Shown: positions 33,011 to 42,187 of the stretch, in pieces
Layout: each line of letters starts with the position of its first letter
How positions within the stretch are numbered: position 1 is the stretch's first letter
DNA from: Streptomyces solicavernae
GTDB lineage: Bacteria; Actinomycetota; Actinomycetes; Streptomycetales; Streptomycetaceae
Length of the DNA: 63,659 nt
Assembly (NCBI RefSeq): GCF_029968095.1
Contig: NZ_JASCIR010000034.1
Location: 1-63,659, forward strand
Direction of reading: 5' to 3'
The notes under the pieces: generated by a model
Seen by the model: the letters and a program-made list of their open reading frames with translations, nothing else
The model's database searches: none
What the model was told of the DNA's origin: nothing
Position numbers and translations under genes: made by a program

Positions 33011-34645
33011 TCACCGCCGACCCTCCGAGTGGCCCACGGAACCCCACCCGATCGGCAGAGCACGGCGGGCCAATGTGGGGCGGCAGATCTTTCCGGTGGG
33101 ACCCAACGGCATCTGCCCGACGCGCAGCAGCAGTTCCGGCAGTTTCCGGCGCTCCAGACGGCACTCGCCCTCCAGGAATCCGGTGAGCTCGGCCAGGCTG
33201 AGGGCCGCGGTGCCCGGCACCTCCCGGACGCAGGCGCACAGCCGCTCGCCCAGGTCCTCGTCGGGTACGCCGACACAGGCGACCTCGGCGACCGAGGGGT
33301 GCCCGGCGAGCGCCTGCTCCACTTCGGCGGGGCTGATGTTGTAGCCGCCGCGCACCACGATCTGCTTGAGCCGTCCCAGTACGTGCAGCCGGCCGCGGGC
33401 GTCGAGCCGGCCGCGGTCGCCGGTGCGGACCCAGCCGTCCGGGGTGCGGTAGCGGGCGTCGAGCTCGGGGGCCGCCACGTAGCAGAGCGGGGTCATGGGG
33501 CCGCGTGCGCAGATCTCGCCGGTCGCCTCGGTGATGCGGATGTCGGCAACGGCCGGGTCGGGCAGGCCCGTTCCGGCGTCCGGTGTGGTGCCGGTGGCGG
33601 CGGTGTGGCAGTTGACGCCGTCGGAGGAGCCGTAAATGGTGATCACGGGGCAGCCGAAACGGCGGGCGCAGACGTCGGCGGTGGTGGGCGGCAGTGCGTC
33701 GCAGCTGGAGACCACGGCCCGCAGCGCGGACAGGTCCTCGTCCGGCGGCGGGGGCAGTTCGGCGAGCCGCCGCAGCATCGTCGGCACGCCGAAGACGTGG
33801 GTGGGCCGGTGGACGGTGAGCGTGCGCAGGGCCGCTTGCGGGTCGTAGCCGTCCTGGACGATCAGCGTGCCGCCGAGCGCGGCCACCGTCACGGAGGTGC
33901 CGAGCGAGCCGTAGGAGGAGGCGAGCGGCGCGAGGAGCAGGTTGCGTACGGGTCCGGGGGCGCCGCGGGACAGGGCGCGTACGTAGTTGGCGCGGCCGCC
34001 GCCCATCGCGTTGTGCGAGTAGGCGATCATCTTGGGCTCGGACTCGGAGCCGGAGGTCACCAGGATGCGGGCGGGTGCCTCGGCGTCGACGGGCCGCGGC
34101 GTGAACGGCCGCCGGGCCGGGGACCGCAGGTCGACGCCCGCGGGGTGGGTCGGCTCGCCCCAGCTGAACACGGCCCGTAGGTAGGGGAGTCGGGCGTCCG
34201 CGGGCAGGGCGGAGGTGGCGTCGGAGTCCCGTTCCACGATGATCGCGCTCGCCCGGGAGCGGGTGAGGAGGCTGACCGGGCCGCGGCTGCCGTGCCCCGG
34301 CGGGTAGGGCAGGGCGACGGCGCCGATCGCGGCAACCGCCAGCTCCGCGGCCACCGCCCGGCGCCCGTTGGGCACGCGTACGGCGATGATGTCCCGTTGC
34401 CCGAAGCCGTGTTCGGCGAGCCGGGCGGCGATGTGCCGTACCCGGGCGTCGAGTTGGGCGTAGTCGAGGCTGCCGTCCGGGTCGACGACGGCTGTGCGGG
34501 TGGGGTGGTCCCGTACGTGCTCGGAGAAGAGGCGGTAGAGGTCGCGGTCGGGGCACAGCCCCTCGGCGACCCAGGCGCGGCGGAGCGCGGCCGGCACCAG
34601 GTCGCTAAGGACGATGCCGTTGGCGGAGGTCCAGGGGTGGGTCAC
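33011..34645 (-). CDS. AMP-dependent acyl-CoA synthetase/ligase (last gene of operon)
   Basis: A 544-residue adenylate-forming enzyme. The P-loop-like motif is VTSGSESEPKMIAYSHN, an unusual variant of TSGTTGxPK. YGSSDG, TGDRGRLDARGRLHVLGRLK and a C-terminal GPTGKICR carrying the adenylation Lys follow. It is free-standing, with no carrier domain, so it likely makes an acyl-CoA or acyl-adenylate. The GTG start overlaps the CoA-transferase stop by 4 bp. With the 37252 ligase the operon has two activating enzymes, pointing to two different acids or two stages. Confidence 0.87.
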   Translation of the reverse strand: MTHPWTSANGIVLSDLVPAALRRAWVAEGLCPDRDLYRLFSEHVRDHPTRTAVVDPDGSLDYAQLDARVRHIAARLAEHGFGQRDIIAVRVPNGRRAVAAELAVAAIGAVALPYPPGHGSRGPVSLLTRSRASAIIVERDSDATSALPADARLPYLRAVFSWGEPTHPAGVDLRSPARRPFTPRPVDAEAPARILVTSGSESEPKMIAYSHNAMGGGRANYVRALSRGAPGPVRNLLLAPLASSYGSLGTSVTVAALGGTLIVQDGYDPQAALRTLTVHRPTHVFGVPTMLRRLAELPPPPDEDLSALRAVVSSCDALPPTTADVCARRFGCPVITIYGSSDGVNCHTAATGTTPDAGTGLPDPAVADIRITEATGEICARGPMTPLCYVAAPELDARYRTPDGWVRTGDRGRLDARGRLHVLGRLKQIVVRGGYNISPAEVEQALAGHPSVAEVACVGVPDEDLGERLCACVREVPGTAALSLAELTGFLEGECRLERRKLPELLLRVGQMPLGPTGKICRPTLARRALPIGWGSVGHSEGRR

Positions 34646-36348
34646 GCGAACTCCCAGGGCGGGTGGACGAAGGTGTGGGCGCCGGGGCCGAGGGCGGGGG
34701 CGAAGCGCGGGTCGCGGGAGAGGGCGGCGAGGTCGGTGCACACGGGGGTCGCCGTCGTACCGGCGCTCGCGAGCAGCGACTGGAGCTCGGCGCTGGAGCG
34801 GCAGGCCGCCGCGGCGGCGAGCGCGGCCGGGTCGGCGGCGGTGCCGAGCGCGCGGGCGGCGATCTCAGGGCGCTCGCGGGCCTCGGGGGCGAGCCACAGA
34901 TAGCCGTCGAGGGTGGCCAACGGCCGTTCAAGCGGCCCCCATCGGGCACGCCGCGAGGGGCGGGGTACGAGTGCGGAGGCCGAGTGGAGCGAGGAAACGG
35001 CGCGTTGGCCGTGGCCGGTGCGGAGCCGGGTGAGCAGCGCGGCCAGTACGGCCTGGGCGCTGAGCAGGCCGCCGAGGACGTCGGTGACGGTCAGCAGGGA
35101 CGTGCGCGGCGGCTCGTCCTCGGGCCGGAGCGCGGCGGCCAGACCGCTGTGGGCCTGGACCAGGTAGTCGGTGCCGAGCGGCGGCCGGGGCCCGAGCGCG
35201 TCGCCCCAGCCGGACGCCCACACGTACACCAGACCGGGCTGTACGCGGTGCAGGTCCTCGGCGTCCAGGCCGAGCCGGGCGGCCTTGCCGGGCGCCCAGT
35301 TGTGCAGGAACACGTCGGCGTCGCGGGCGAGTTCGCGTACCGCGTCGCGGCCCGCCGCCGTGGTGAAGTCGATCTCGGTGACGTCCTTGCCGGCGTTGAG
35401 GGCGCTGAAGCGGGCCGAACAGCCCCCGGCCATGGGCGGGATGCCGCGCATCGGGTCGCCGTCGGGCGGTTCGATCCGCAGCACCCGCGCGCCGAGGAGC
35501 TGCAGCACCCGCCCGGCGAGCGGACCCTGCACCCGCCGCGTCGACTCCACCACGCGCAGTCCGGAGAGAGGGAGTTGGGGGAGCGGGGCGCCGCCGGGGG
35601 CCGTGCGGGCGGGGCCGGGCAGCGGGGTGAGCGTCCAGGGCCCCACCTGCTCCGGCGCGGAGGGGTCCTCGCGTACCGGGAGGAGGGCGGCGCCCGCGTG
35701 GTCGGCGGCCTCGCGGAGCACGCTGAGCGGGACGGCGCGCACGGCCGCCGCGAGCGCGGGGTCGAGGGCGCACACGGCGGTCCCGAAGCGCGTCTGGAAG
35801 GGCCGCCAGCCGTGCCGGACGGCCGCGCGGGGCGCGTTCAGGTACTGCCAGAAACGGAGCCACTGCTCGGCGTAGAGCGCCTCGATCTCGATGCGCACCC
35901 CGTCGGCGGACACGAACTCCGGCCTGCCCGCGATGAGTTGGTCTTCGTACGCGGGTGTGTCCGCGGTCGCGGCGGCCAGGTACTGGCCGAGGGCGAACAG
36001 CGCGGCCTGGCCCACCGAGGTGCGTACGGCCCGGGTGGCGCCGCCCCGGGACCGGGCGACGAGGGCGGCGGTCGCACCCTGGGCGGCGAGGATCCCGGCG
36101 GTGGTGGAGGCGAAGTCGACGGCGAGGGGGGCGGGGCGGCCGGCGGCCAGGCCGTGGACGTGCATGAGGCCGCAGGCCGCCTGCACGTCCCGCTCCTCGG
36201 CGAGCGGCAGCCGCAGCGGCCCCGCCCAGTCGACGGCGCAGCTGACCTCGCCGGCGCCGGGGTCGGCGAGCAGGCCGACGAGGCGGGCGGCAACCTCGGC
36301 GGCCACCGGCGGACCGGTCACCGAGGCGGGCGGAGCGGCCGTCGTCAT
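34642..36348 (-). CDS. CaiB/BaiF (family III) CoA-transferase, long form
   Basis: A 568-residue protein, longer than the usual 380-450 residues. The C-terminal two-thirds holds the canonical pattern: LSGLRVVESTRRVQGPLAGR, LLGARVLRIEPPDGDPMRG, LNAGKDVTEIDFTT, and GTDYLVQAHSGL with the catalytic Asp. The N-terminal about 230 residues resemble a degenerate second CoA-transferase half (GILAAQGATAALVARSRGG, VRTSVGQAALFALGQYLA). Family enzymes move CoA between carboxylic acids. The ATG overlaps the methyltransferase stop (ATGA). Placed between two ligases, it may pass CoA from a donor to a biosynthetic acid. Confidence 0.84.
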   Translation of the reverse strand: MTTAAPPASVTGPPVAAEVAARLVGLLADPGAGEVSCAVDWAGPLRLPLAEERDVQAACGLMHVHGLAAGRPAPLAVDFASTTAGILAAQGATAALVARSRGGATRAVRTSVGQAALFALGQYLAAATADTPAYEDQLIAGRPEFVSADGVRIEIEALYAEQWLRFWQYLNAPRAAVRHGWRPFQTRFGTAVCALDPALAAAVRAVPLSVLREAADHAGAALLPVREDPSAPEQVGPWTLTPLPGPARTAPGGAPLPQLPLSGLRVVESTRRVQGPLAGRVLQLLGARVLRIEPPDGDPMRGIPPMAGGCSARFSALNAGKDVTEIDFTTAAGRDAVRELARDADVFLHNWAPGKAARLGLDAEDLHRVQPGLVYVWASGWGDALGPRPPLGTDYLVQAHSGLAAALRPEDEPPRTSLLTVTDVLGGLLSAQAVLAALLTRLRTGHGQRAVSSLHSASALVPRPSRRARWGPLERPLATLDGYLWLAPEARERPEIAARALGTAADPAALAAAAACRSSAELQSLLASAGTTATPVCTDLAALSRDPRFAPALGPGAHTFVHPPWEFA

Positions 36349-37169
36349 CGGGCCCCGGCCTCCCCGGTGAGCGGGCGCCTGCCCTGCACCGAGTACAGGA
36401 CGCTGGAGACGGCGCTGAACGACGGGTCCTCCATCAGGGCGCGCACCCGGTGCAGCTGCTCCCGGGTCAGGCCGGCGGCGAGCAGCCCCTCCTGAAGGTG
36501 GTGGGTGTGGTGGAGCTGCAGGCGCAGGGCGGGGGAGCCTGCGGCGCGCAGGTCGATCCGGGGCCTGGGGTCGATGTCGACCAGACCGGCGGCCCGCATC
36601 GCGGCCGGCACCTGCCGCCCCCACTCGGGATCGCCGCCGCCGGTGCGCAGCACCGCGCACTTGGCGTCGAGGAAGGCCCGGTAGAGGCGGGCGGACTCCG
36701 CGTCCGGGGTGAGCAGCGGCGACTCGTACGAGGTGTCGAACTCCTCGATCTGCAGCCGGCCGCCAGGCTTCAGGGCGCGGACGAGCTTGTCGAGGACGGC
36801 GCGCCGCTCCGGCAGGTGCTGGAGCACGAGGCGGGTGCTGATCAGGTCGAACTCGGCCTCGGGCAGCGGGTCTTCGACGATGTCGTGGCGCAGCACGGTG
36901 AGGCAGGGCCGCTTCGGGATGTGGTGTGGTTTGACGTCGGTGGCGACGACCTCGCCGTCGGGAGCGACGCGGTCGGCGAGCCAGCGGGCGACGCTGCCGC
37001 TGCCGGCGCCGACCTCCAGGCAGCGCCAGCCGCGGGTGACGCCGGTCTCCGCGAGCCGGGCGCAGGTGGCCGTGTCGTAGGCGTCGGAGAGGCAGCGGTG
37101 CTGTTCACGGCTGTGCACGCTGTCGTTGTCGAAGACGTAGCCGGGTTCTTCGGCCAGGCGGGGAGGCAT
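36345..37169 (-). CDS. SAM-dependent methyltransferase
   Basis: A 274-residue class I methyltransferase. Motif I LEVGAGSGSVARWLADRV (residues about 50-67), VVATDVKPHHI as the acidic post-I loop, EFDLISTRLVLQHLPER as motif II and LKPGGRLQIEEFDT as motif III are all present. The ATG at 37169 is 82 bp after the upstream ligase, in a GC-rich repeat gap. It resembles small-molecule O- or C-methyltransferases. Its substrate should be an intermediate of this operon. Confidence 0.87.
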   Translation of the reverse strand: MPPRLAEEPGYVFDNDSVHSREQHRCLSDAYDTATCARLAETGVTRGWRCLEVGAGSGSVARWLADRVAPDGEVVATDVKPHHIPKRPCLTVLRHDIVEDPLPEAEFDLISTRLVLQHLPERRAVLDKLVRALKPGGRLQIEEFDTSYESPLLTPDAESARLYRAFLDAKCAVLRTGGGDPEWGRQVPAAMRAAGLVDIDPRPRIDLRAAGSPALRLQLHHTHHLQEGLLAAGLTREQLHRVRALMEDPSFSAVSSVLYSVQGRRPLTGEAGAR

Positions 37170-37189
37170 GCGGGGGTGGTTCCTTCCTC

Positions 37190-37235
37190 GGGCGGGCGCG
37201 GGGCGGGCGCAGGGGGGCGCGGGGCGGGCGCGGGG
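37190..37235. repeat. GC-rich imperfect repeats
   Basis: Three or four imperfect copies of a GGGGCGGGCGC unit fill the gap between the ligase and methyltransferase genes. They may slow transcription or simply be low-complexity sequence. Confidence 0.45.
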
Positions 37236-37251
37236 GTACGAGGCGGCGCGG

Positions 37252-38844
37252 TCAGGTCCAGCGGCCGGTGCCGCCGGTGCCTTCGACGCCGGTGAGCTGC
37301 TGCAGGAGCGCGCTGCGGCGCACCTTGCCCGTGCCGGTGCGCGGCACGTCGTCCCACGTCAGCGCCACCGGGTCGGCCAGCGGGGGCAGTCCGCGCACGG
37401 CCGCCCGCCACTGCTCGGCGTCGAGGCGGCCGTCGGCGGTGACGAGGACGGGCAGCGGCGGCCCTTCGGCGCCGGTGAGGACGATGCACTCAAGCGCCTG
37501 CGGCAGCCGCTCCTCCAGGAGGTCCTCGGTGCTGAGGCAGCTCAGCTCGGAGCTGTGGTCGACCTCCCGGTCGAGCAGTTCGACGCTGCCGTCGCGGCGG
37601 TGTACGGCGATGTCGCCGGTGTTCCACCAGTCGCCGAGCTGCTTGGCGGCCCAGCGGGCCTCCTCGCCAGGATAGGTGAGGGCGCGGGCCCCGGTCCTCG
37701 CCAGGACGAGCCCCGGCCGTCCGCGCGGCACCGGCCGGAAGGTCTGCGGATCGACCACCCGCAGCCGGGTCCTGACCGGCACGGGACGGCCCAGGTTGCG
37801 CACCCCGGGCCCGCCGAGGCCGCCGTCGGAGGTGCGGGTGTGGAAGCGGAACGTCAGCGGCCCGGTCTCGGTCTGGCCCCAGCCCTGCATCCACAGCGGG
37901 CTGCGGTGCCGGCTGGCCACGAGGTAGGCGCGGATGACGGGCGGGTGCACGGCGTCGTAGGTGCTGCCGAAGACGCGTACGTTGCGGAAGGCGTTGTCGA
38001 GCCGCTCGGTCAGCGGCCGGAGGCGGACGTACGCGCTGGGCAGGGCCTCCACGAAGGTCGGCGGGTGGGCGCGCAGCAGGGGGTCGGCGCGGAGCGGGTC
38101 CTGGGTGGTGAGGACGACGACGCGGGCGGGCGCCAGGCACAGGACGCTCGCGGTCCAGCAGAACGTCCGGCCGTGGGCGAAGGAGTTGGCGTTGAGCAGG
38201 GTGTCGGTGCGGCGCACCCCGATCTTCGGGTAGCGGACGCATTCGGAGCGGGCCAGTTTGCCGATGATGGTGCGGGTGGAGTGCGCGACGAGTTTGGGGA
38301 CGCCGGTGGTGCCGGAGGTGTGGTTGATGACGAGGGGCGCGTCGTCGCTGCGGCGCACCGGGGCGGGCGGGCGGTGGCCGCGTACGTCGGCGGGGCCGAG
38401 GGTGCCGGGGACGCCGTCCGCGTCCACGACGAGGGTGGCGGCCGAAGGGGCGGTCAGGTCGGCGTCGGCGCGCCGGGCGCGTTCGAGGACGTTCGCCGAG
38501 GTGACGAGGAGCTTCGGGGCGACGCGGGCGAGGAGCGTGGCGAGGGCGTCGCCGGACAGGTGCGCGGAGAGCTGGGCGGGCACGGCCCCGAGGCGTACGG
38601 CGGCGCAGGCGAGCAGGTCGTAGTCCCAGTGGTTCTCCTTGACGATGGCCACCCGGTCGCCGGCGCGCACTCCGGCGGCGGCCAGGTGTCCCGCCGACTC
38701 CCGTACGAGAGCGGCGAGTTGGGGGACGGTCCAGTGGGTGCCGCCGTCGGGGGCGATGTCGAAGGGGCGGTCGAGATGGACGGCGGTGGCGTGGCCGCGG
38801 TCGGCGCACTCGTCGAACAGGACGCCCATGTCATGCGGTTTCAC
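37252..38844 (-). CDS. AMP-dependent acyl-CoA synthetase/ligase
   Basis: A 530-residue adenylating enzyme. The P-loop INHTSGTTGVPKLVAHS is canonical, as are WGQTETG (A5), NTGDIAVHRRDGSVELLDREVD (A7/A8, with D for the usual R/K region) and TGTGKVRRSALL with the catalytic Lys. It is distinct in sequence from the ligase at 33011. GTG 38844 overlaps the stop of the FAD enzyme by 4 bp (GTGA). It probably activates an aromatic or short acid as CoA ester. The substrate is not predictable from what can be seen. Confidence 0.86.
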   Translation of the reverse strand: MKPHDMGVLFDECADRGHATAVHLDRPFDIAPDGGTHWTVPQLAALVRESAGHLAAAGVRAGDRVAIVKENHWDYDLLACAAVRLGAVPAQLSAHLSGDALATLLARVAPKLLVTSANVLERARRADADLTAPSAATLVVDADGVPGTLGPADVRGHRPPAPVRRSDDAPLVINHTSGTTGVPKLVAHSTRTIIGKLARSECVRYPKIGVRRTDTLLNANSFAHGRTFCWTASVLCLAPARVVVLTTQDPLRADPLLRAHPPTFVEALPSAYVRLRPLTERLDNAFRNVRVFGSTYDAVHPPVIRAYLVASRHRSPLWMQGWGQTETGPLTFRFHTRTSDGGLGGPGVRNLGRPVPVRTRLRVVDPQTFRPVPRGRPGLVLARTGARALTYPGEEARWAAKQLGDWWNTGDIAVHRRDGSVELLDREVDHSSELSCLSTEDLLEERLPQALECIVLTGAEGPPLPVLVTADGRLDAEQWRAAVRGLPPLADPVALTWDDVPRTGTGKVRRSALLQQLTGVEGTGGTGRWT

Positions 38845-40220
38845 GGCTTCTCGCTCCTCGGTGCGGGGGCTGCCGCGCGGGTGGCGGCGGCCGTGGGGGA
38901 GGGGTGGACCCGGCTGAGGACACGGGCGGCGGCCAGGGCGCCGGAGCGTACGGCGGCCTCACTGGCGGGGCACAGGGTCAGCCAGTCGCCCGCGTACTCC
39001 ACCCGGCGCGCGGGGCGGGCCGCGAAGCGCGGCCGGTGGGCGAGCGCCGGGGGAGTGGCCTCGGGCAAGGCATGGGTGAACGAGTGCACGAAGTGGTCGC
39101 GGACCGCGCCGGGCAGGCCGGGCACGTAGCGGGCGGCGGCCCGGATGAGCCGGCGGGCGGTCTCCTGCGGGTCGGCGCCGCGCAGTTCGGGGATGCGGCG
39201 CGGGTCGGCCACGAGGGTCAGCAGGCCCGCCCCCGCGGGGGCCCGGCCGGGGTGTCTGGCGTGGTCGATCATGATGCCGGCGAGCAGGTCCTCCTCGGGG
39301 TCCGGGGTGAACAGCGCGTACAGCGGCCGCGGGGACGGCGGGGCGAGCGGCCGGTCGAGGAGGCAGCTGACCTTGAGGTTGGGGGTGAAGGTGCTGGCGG
39401 TGAGGAAGTCCCGCTCGTCCTGCGGCGCCCCGGGGTGCAGCCGGGCCGCCACGGGCGCCGGTACGGCCAGGACCGCGGCCCGTGCGGTGACGGAGCCCGC
39501 GGGTGTGCGCAGCCGCACTTCCCGTCCGTCGTCGACGACTTCGTGCACCGGGGTGCCGGTGGTGACGTCGAGGTGCTCGGCGAGGCGGCGGGCGGGCAGG
39601 TCCATGCCGTCGTGGTAGGTCCGCCAGCCGGAGACCGGGCCCGCCGTCTGCATCAGTCCGATGAGGGGGGCCGCGGCGGAGCGGGCGGTGTCCCAGCCGA
39701 AGGAGCCGCCGACGACGGGCTGCAGCAGATAGTCGTGCAGCTCGCGGTGGTAGCCACGCGCCAGGGAGGCGACGGTGCGGGCCCCGACGGGGGTGCGCTC
39801 GGGGTGGTCGATGTCGAACCGGCCGCGGTACCGGGCCGTCCAGGCCAGGAAGCGGGCCAGGTCGAGGCGGGCCCGCGGGGACAGCCCGGCGCCGGTGACG
39901 AGCGCGGCCGCGTCACAGAGGCCGGGGTGGGCGCGGCCGTCGCGCCACACGCCGAGTCCCTTCCCGATCCGCGGCACCTCACGGTCCGTCACACCGAGCC
40001 GGGCGAGCAGCTCCCAGGTGGCGCGGTAGCCGCGCTCGGGGAGCTGCTCGGCGCCCTCGTCGACGACATATCCGTCGTGCCGGAAGGAGCGCATCCGGCC
40101 GCCGACGTACGGCAGTTCCTCGAAGACGCGCACCGTGAGGCCGGCGCGCCGCAGTTCGTGCGCGGTGGTCAGGCCCGCGATGCCGGCGCCGACCACGGCC
40201 ACGTCCAGTTCCGGGCTCAT
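38841..40220 (-). CDS. FAD-dependent amine oxidase/protoporphyrinogen-oxidase-like enzyme
   Basis: A 459-residue flavoprotein. VAVVGAGIAGLTTAHELRRA is the dinucleotide-binding motif, followed by VFEELPYVGGRMRSFRHDGY (the GGR motif of amine oxidases and desaturases). The C-terminal VEYAGDWLTLCPASEAAVRSG is the second FAD motif. The family includes phytoene-desaturase-like and polyamine-oxidase-like enzymes, so dehydrogenation of a prenyl or amine substrate is possible. The ATG overlaps the UbiA stop (ATGA). Directly behind a UbiA gene, desaturation of the prenylated product is an attractive inference. Confidence 0.84.
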   Translation of the reverse strand: MSPELDVAVVGAGIAGLTTAHELRRAGLTVRVFEELPYVGGRMRSFRHDGYVVDEGAEQLPERGYRATWELLARLGVTDREVPRIGKGLGVWRDGRAHPGLCDAAALVTGAGLSPRARLDLARFLAWTARYRGRFDIDHPERTPVGARTVASLARGYHRELHDYLLQPVVGGSFGWDTARSAAAPLIGLMQTAGPVSGWRTYHDGMDLPARRLAEHLDVTTGTPVHEVVDDGREVRLRTPAGSVTARAAVLAVPAPVAARLHPGAPQDERDFLTASTFTPNLKVSCLLDRPLAPPSPRPLYALFTPDPEEDLLAGIMIDHARHPGRAPAGAGLLTLVADPRRIPELRGADPQETARRLIRAAARYVPGLPGAVRDHFVHSFTHALPEATPPALAHRPRFAARPARRVEYAGDWLTLCPASEAAVRSGALAAARVLSRVHPSPTAAATRAAAPAPRSEKP

Positions 40221-41191
40221 CCGGCCACCTCCACGGCGAGGATCAGGTTGGCGGCGATCAGCAGCGCGAAGCACACCCGGTGCGCCCGGAAGCCGAGTCT
40301 GCGGGCGCGCAGGATGTCACCGCCGCGGAAGCCGATCACGTACTGGCGGACGCGGAGCGCGGTCACCGGCAGCATCAGCAGGACGAACCACCAGGGCGCG
40401 ATCCCCGTCGCCGAGGCGCCCGCGACGAGCAGGAACTCGGCGGCGGCCAGCGCCCCGACGAAGACGGCGTTGCCCCTCGGGGAGAGCAGACAGGCCGCGG
40501 TGGGCCGGCGCACGGAGCGGTCGCCGGGGATGTCGTTGGTGTTGGAGCAGACCCCGCACATCAGCGGCCCGAAGCCGAACAGCACGGCCTGCACCAGCAC
40601 AAAACCGGAGAAGCTGCCGGTGGCGAGCCCGTACGGCGCAAGGACCAGACCCACGCCGAGCCCGCAGAGGAACGCCTCCTGGAAGCCGTGGTAACTGATC
40701 TTCAGGCCGTACGAGTACTGCACCGACGCCGCGAACAGCAGGACCGTCACCAGCACCGCCCACACGCTCCGGTGCGGGGCGCTCGCGACGGCGGCGGTCC
40801 ACAGGGCGGCGCCGGCGGCCGCGGTGAGCCAGGCGAAGCCGAGCGCCTCGCGTTCCGTCAGGGCCCCGGCGACCAGCGGCTTGCGGCGTTTGTCGCGCAG
40901 CGGGTCGTCCGGGCCGTAGTTGGTGGTGTCGCTGCCGTCGCGGTAGCCGGTCAGGTCGTCGAAGGCCGTGCCCGACATGATCACGAAGACCGAGCCGAGC
41001 AGGAACAGGGCCGCCGCCGGCAGCGCCGCCGACACCGCCCGGCCCTCCTGCGCGAGTGCCGCCGAGAGGGCCACGGCGATCGACGGGTAGTAGTCGTAGA
41101 CGTCGAGTTTGCCGAGCCGGGCGTAGCTGCGGAGCTTGCTCTCCACCAGCTCGCGGGGTGCTGAGGGCGGGGCCTCGGCGCGGGTCGTCAT
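40217..41191 (-). CDS. UbiA-family prenyltransferase (first gene of operon)
   Basis: A 324-residue membrane protein with about eight TM segments. The first Asp motif is FDDLTGYRDGSDTTNYGPDD, the basic loop is DKRRKPLVAGALTE, and the second Asp motif is SNTNDIPGDRS. All three are well preserved, so it should bind a prenyl diphosphate through Mg. The ATG at 41191 follows GGAAAGGAA. It heads a six-gene minus-strand operon ending at 33011, divergent from the aminotransferase operon. It is distinct from the EboC-like protein (10672-11574), whose second motif is much weaker. Confidence 0.9.
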   Translation of the reverse strand: MTTRAEAPPSAPRELVESKLRSYARLGKLDVYDYYPSIAVALSAALAQEGRAVSAALPAAALFLLGSVFVIMSGTAFDDLTGYRDGSDTTNYGPDDPLRDKRRKPLVAGALTEREALGFAWLTAAAGAALWTAAVASAPHRSVWAVLVTVLLFAASVQYSYGLKISYHGFQEAFLCGLGVGLVLAPYGLATGSFSGFVLVQAVLFGFGPLMCGVCSNTNDIPGDRSVRRPTAACLLSPRGNAVFVGALAAAEFLLVAGASATGIAPWWFVLLMLPVTALRVRQYVIGFRGGDILRARRLGFRAHRVCFALLIAANLILAVEVAG

Positions 41192-41605
41192 CGGCCCGTT
41201 CCTTTCCTGCTGAGTGGTTCCCGTGCGGAGGCATCGAGAAGGGGCGCCGGAAAATGAGGGGCGCATTTATTCGTATGATTCGGATCGGCCGGGAACGCCG
41301 TTCGCCGGTCTGGCCCCGGCGAATTCCGACTGGAATATGACAGACCCCGGGCACTCTACGACTCGAAGCGGCCACCGGGCAGGTGCGCCCCCAGAGTTCC
41401 CCTCGATGGCCGAATGTGCAGCTCCGGGCCCCGTCACAGTCTCGGACGGCCGTACCCGTGTCGCATGTCGCCCGAGTAATTCCGCATGACTACGATTCGG
41501 GTGCAAGGTCCGAGCAAATATGCGCCGGCGTCGCCACTTTCATCGGTGAGGCGTCATTTTTCGGCACCTCGGATTTCCGCTGCCGCGTACGCGAAAAGGA
41601 GTGGG
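41192..41605. other. Shared 414-bp promoter region of two divergent operons
   Basis: It is clearly more AT-rich than its surroundings, with stretches such as GCATTTATTCGTATGATTCG (41262-41281) and GGAATATGACAG. A TATGAT -10-like hexamer lies at 41274-41279 on the plus strand without a good -35. No AAACCG-N6-CGGTTT box is present, so control differs from region 3. No gene is credible inside it. Confidence 0.55.
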
Positions 41606-42187
41606 ATGTCCCCGACCGGCGCCCGCCCCGACCGACCGCGAGCGGCGGCCCGCCCCGCCGCCGCGCCCACGCCCGCGCCCGCCCCCGCCCCCGCGCCACG
41701 CCTGCAGGGCCGCCGGCCGGCCTGGGCCCGCACCTGCCTGATCCTGCTGGCCCTCGGCCAAGGCCTGCCGGGGGCCTGGGCACTGCTGTGGCCGCGCGGC
41801 TTCTACGACACTTACCCCCTTCCCGGCCACCCCTGGGTGGCCGGGTTCCCGCCCTACAACGAGCACCTCGTCCACGACACCGGCGCCGCCGGGGTCGCCC
41901 TCGCCGTGCTCGCCGCCTGGGCCGCGCGCCGCCCGCACCCCCTGCTCGTACGGGCCGCCGCCGTGCCCGCGCTCACCTTCGGCGTCGCCCATCTCGTCTT
42001 CCACAGCGCCCACTTGGGGCATCCGGCCGGCCTGGAGGAAGGCGCTCAGGTGCTGTCCCTCGTGGCGCCCGTGGTGTGCGCGGCGGCCGCGCTCCTAGCC
42101 GCGCACGGAACGCCCCGGACCGCCGCGGGCGCCCCGCCCGAGCACCCGCAAGCACACCCTCCCGTCAAGGAAGAAACCCAAGAATGA
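41606..42187 (+). CDS. Small four-helix membrane protein, unknown function
   Basis: A 193-residue protein. A Pro/Ala-rich N-terminus of about 40 residues precedes four predicted membrane helices: TCLILLALGQGLPGAWALLW, TGAAGVALAVLAAWAARR, AAVPALTFGVAHLVFHSAHL and VLSLVAPVVCAAAALLAAHG. The loop FYDTYPLPGHPWVAGFPPYN between helices 1 and 2 is the most distinctive part. The ATG at 41606 follows AAAAGGAG, and its stop overlaps the first aminotransferase start (ATGA). I do not recognise a named family with certainty. It leads the operon and could be a membrane anchor, sensor or transporter accessory. Confidence 0.7.
   Translation: MSPTGARPDRPRAAARPAAAPTPAPAPAPAPRLQGRRPAWARTCLILLALGQGLPGAWALLWPRGFYDTYPLPGHPWVAGFPPYNEHLVHDTGAAGVALAVLAAWAARRPHPLLVRAAAVPALTFGVAHLVFHSAHLGHPAGLEEGAQVLSLVAPVVCAAAALLAAHGTPRTAAGAPPEHPQAHPPVKEETQE

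Noticed and set aside
41274..41279. TATGAT as the -10 box of the aminotransferase operon
   Set aside because: It sits more than 320 bp before the first start and has no recognisable -35 at 16-19 bp; recorded only as part of the promoter region.
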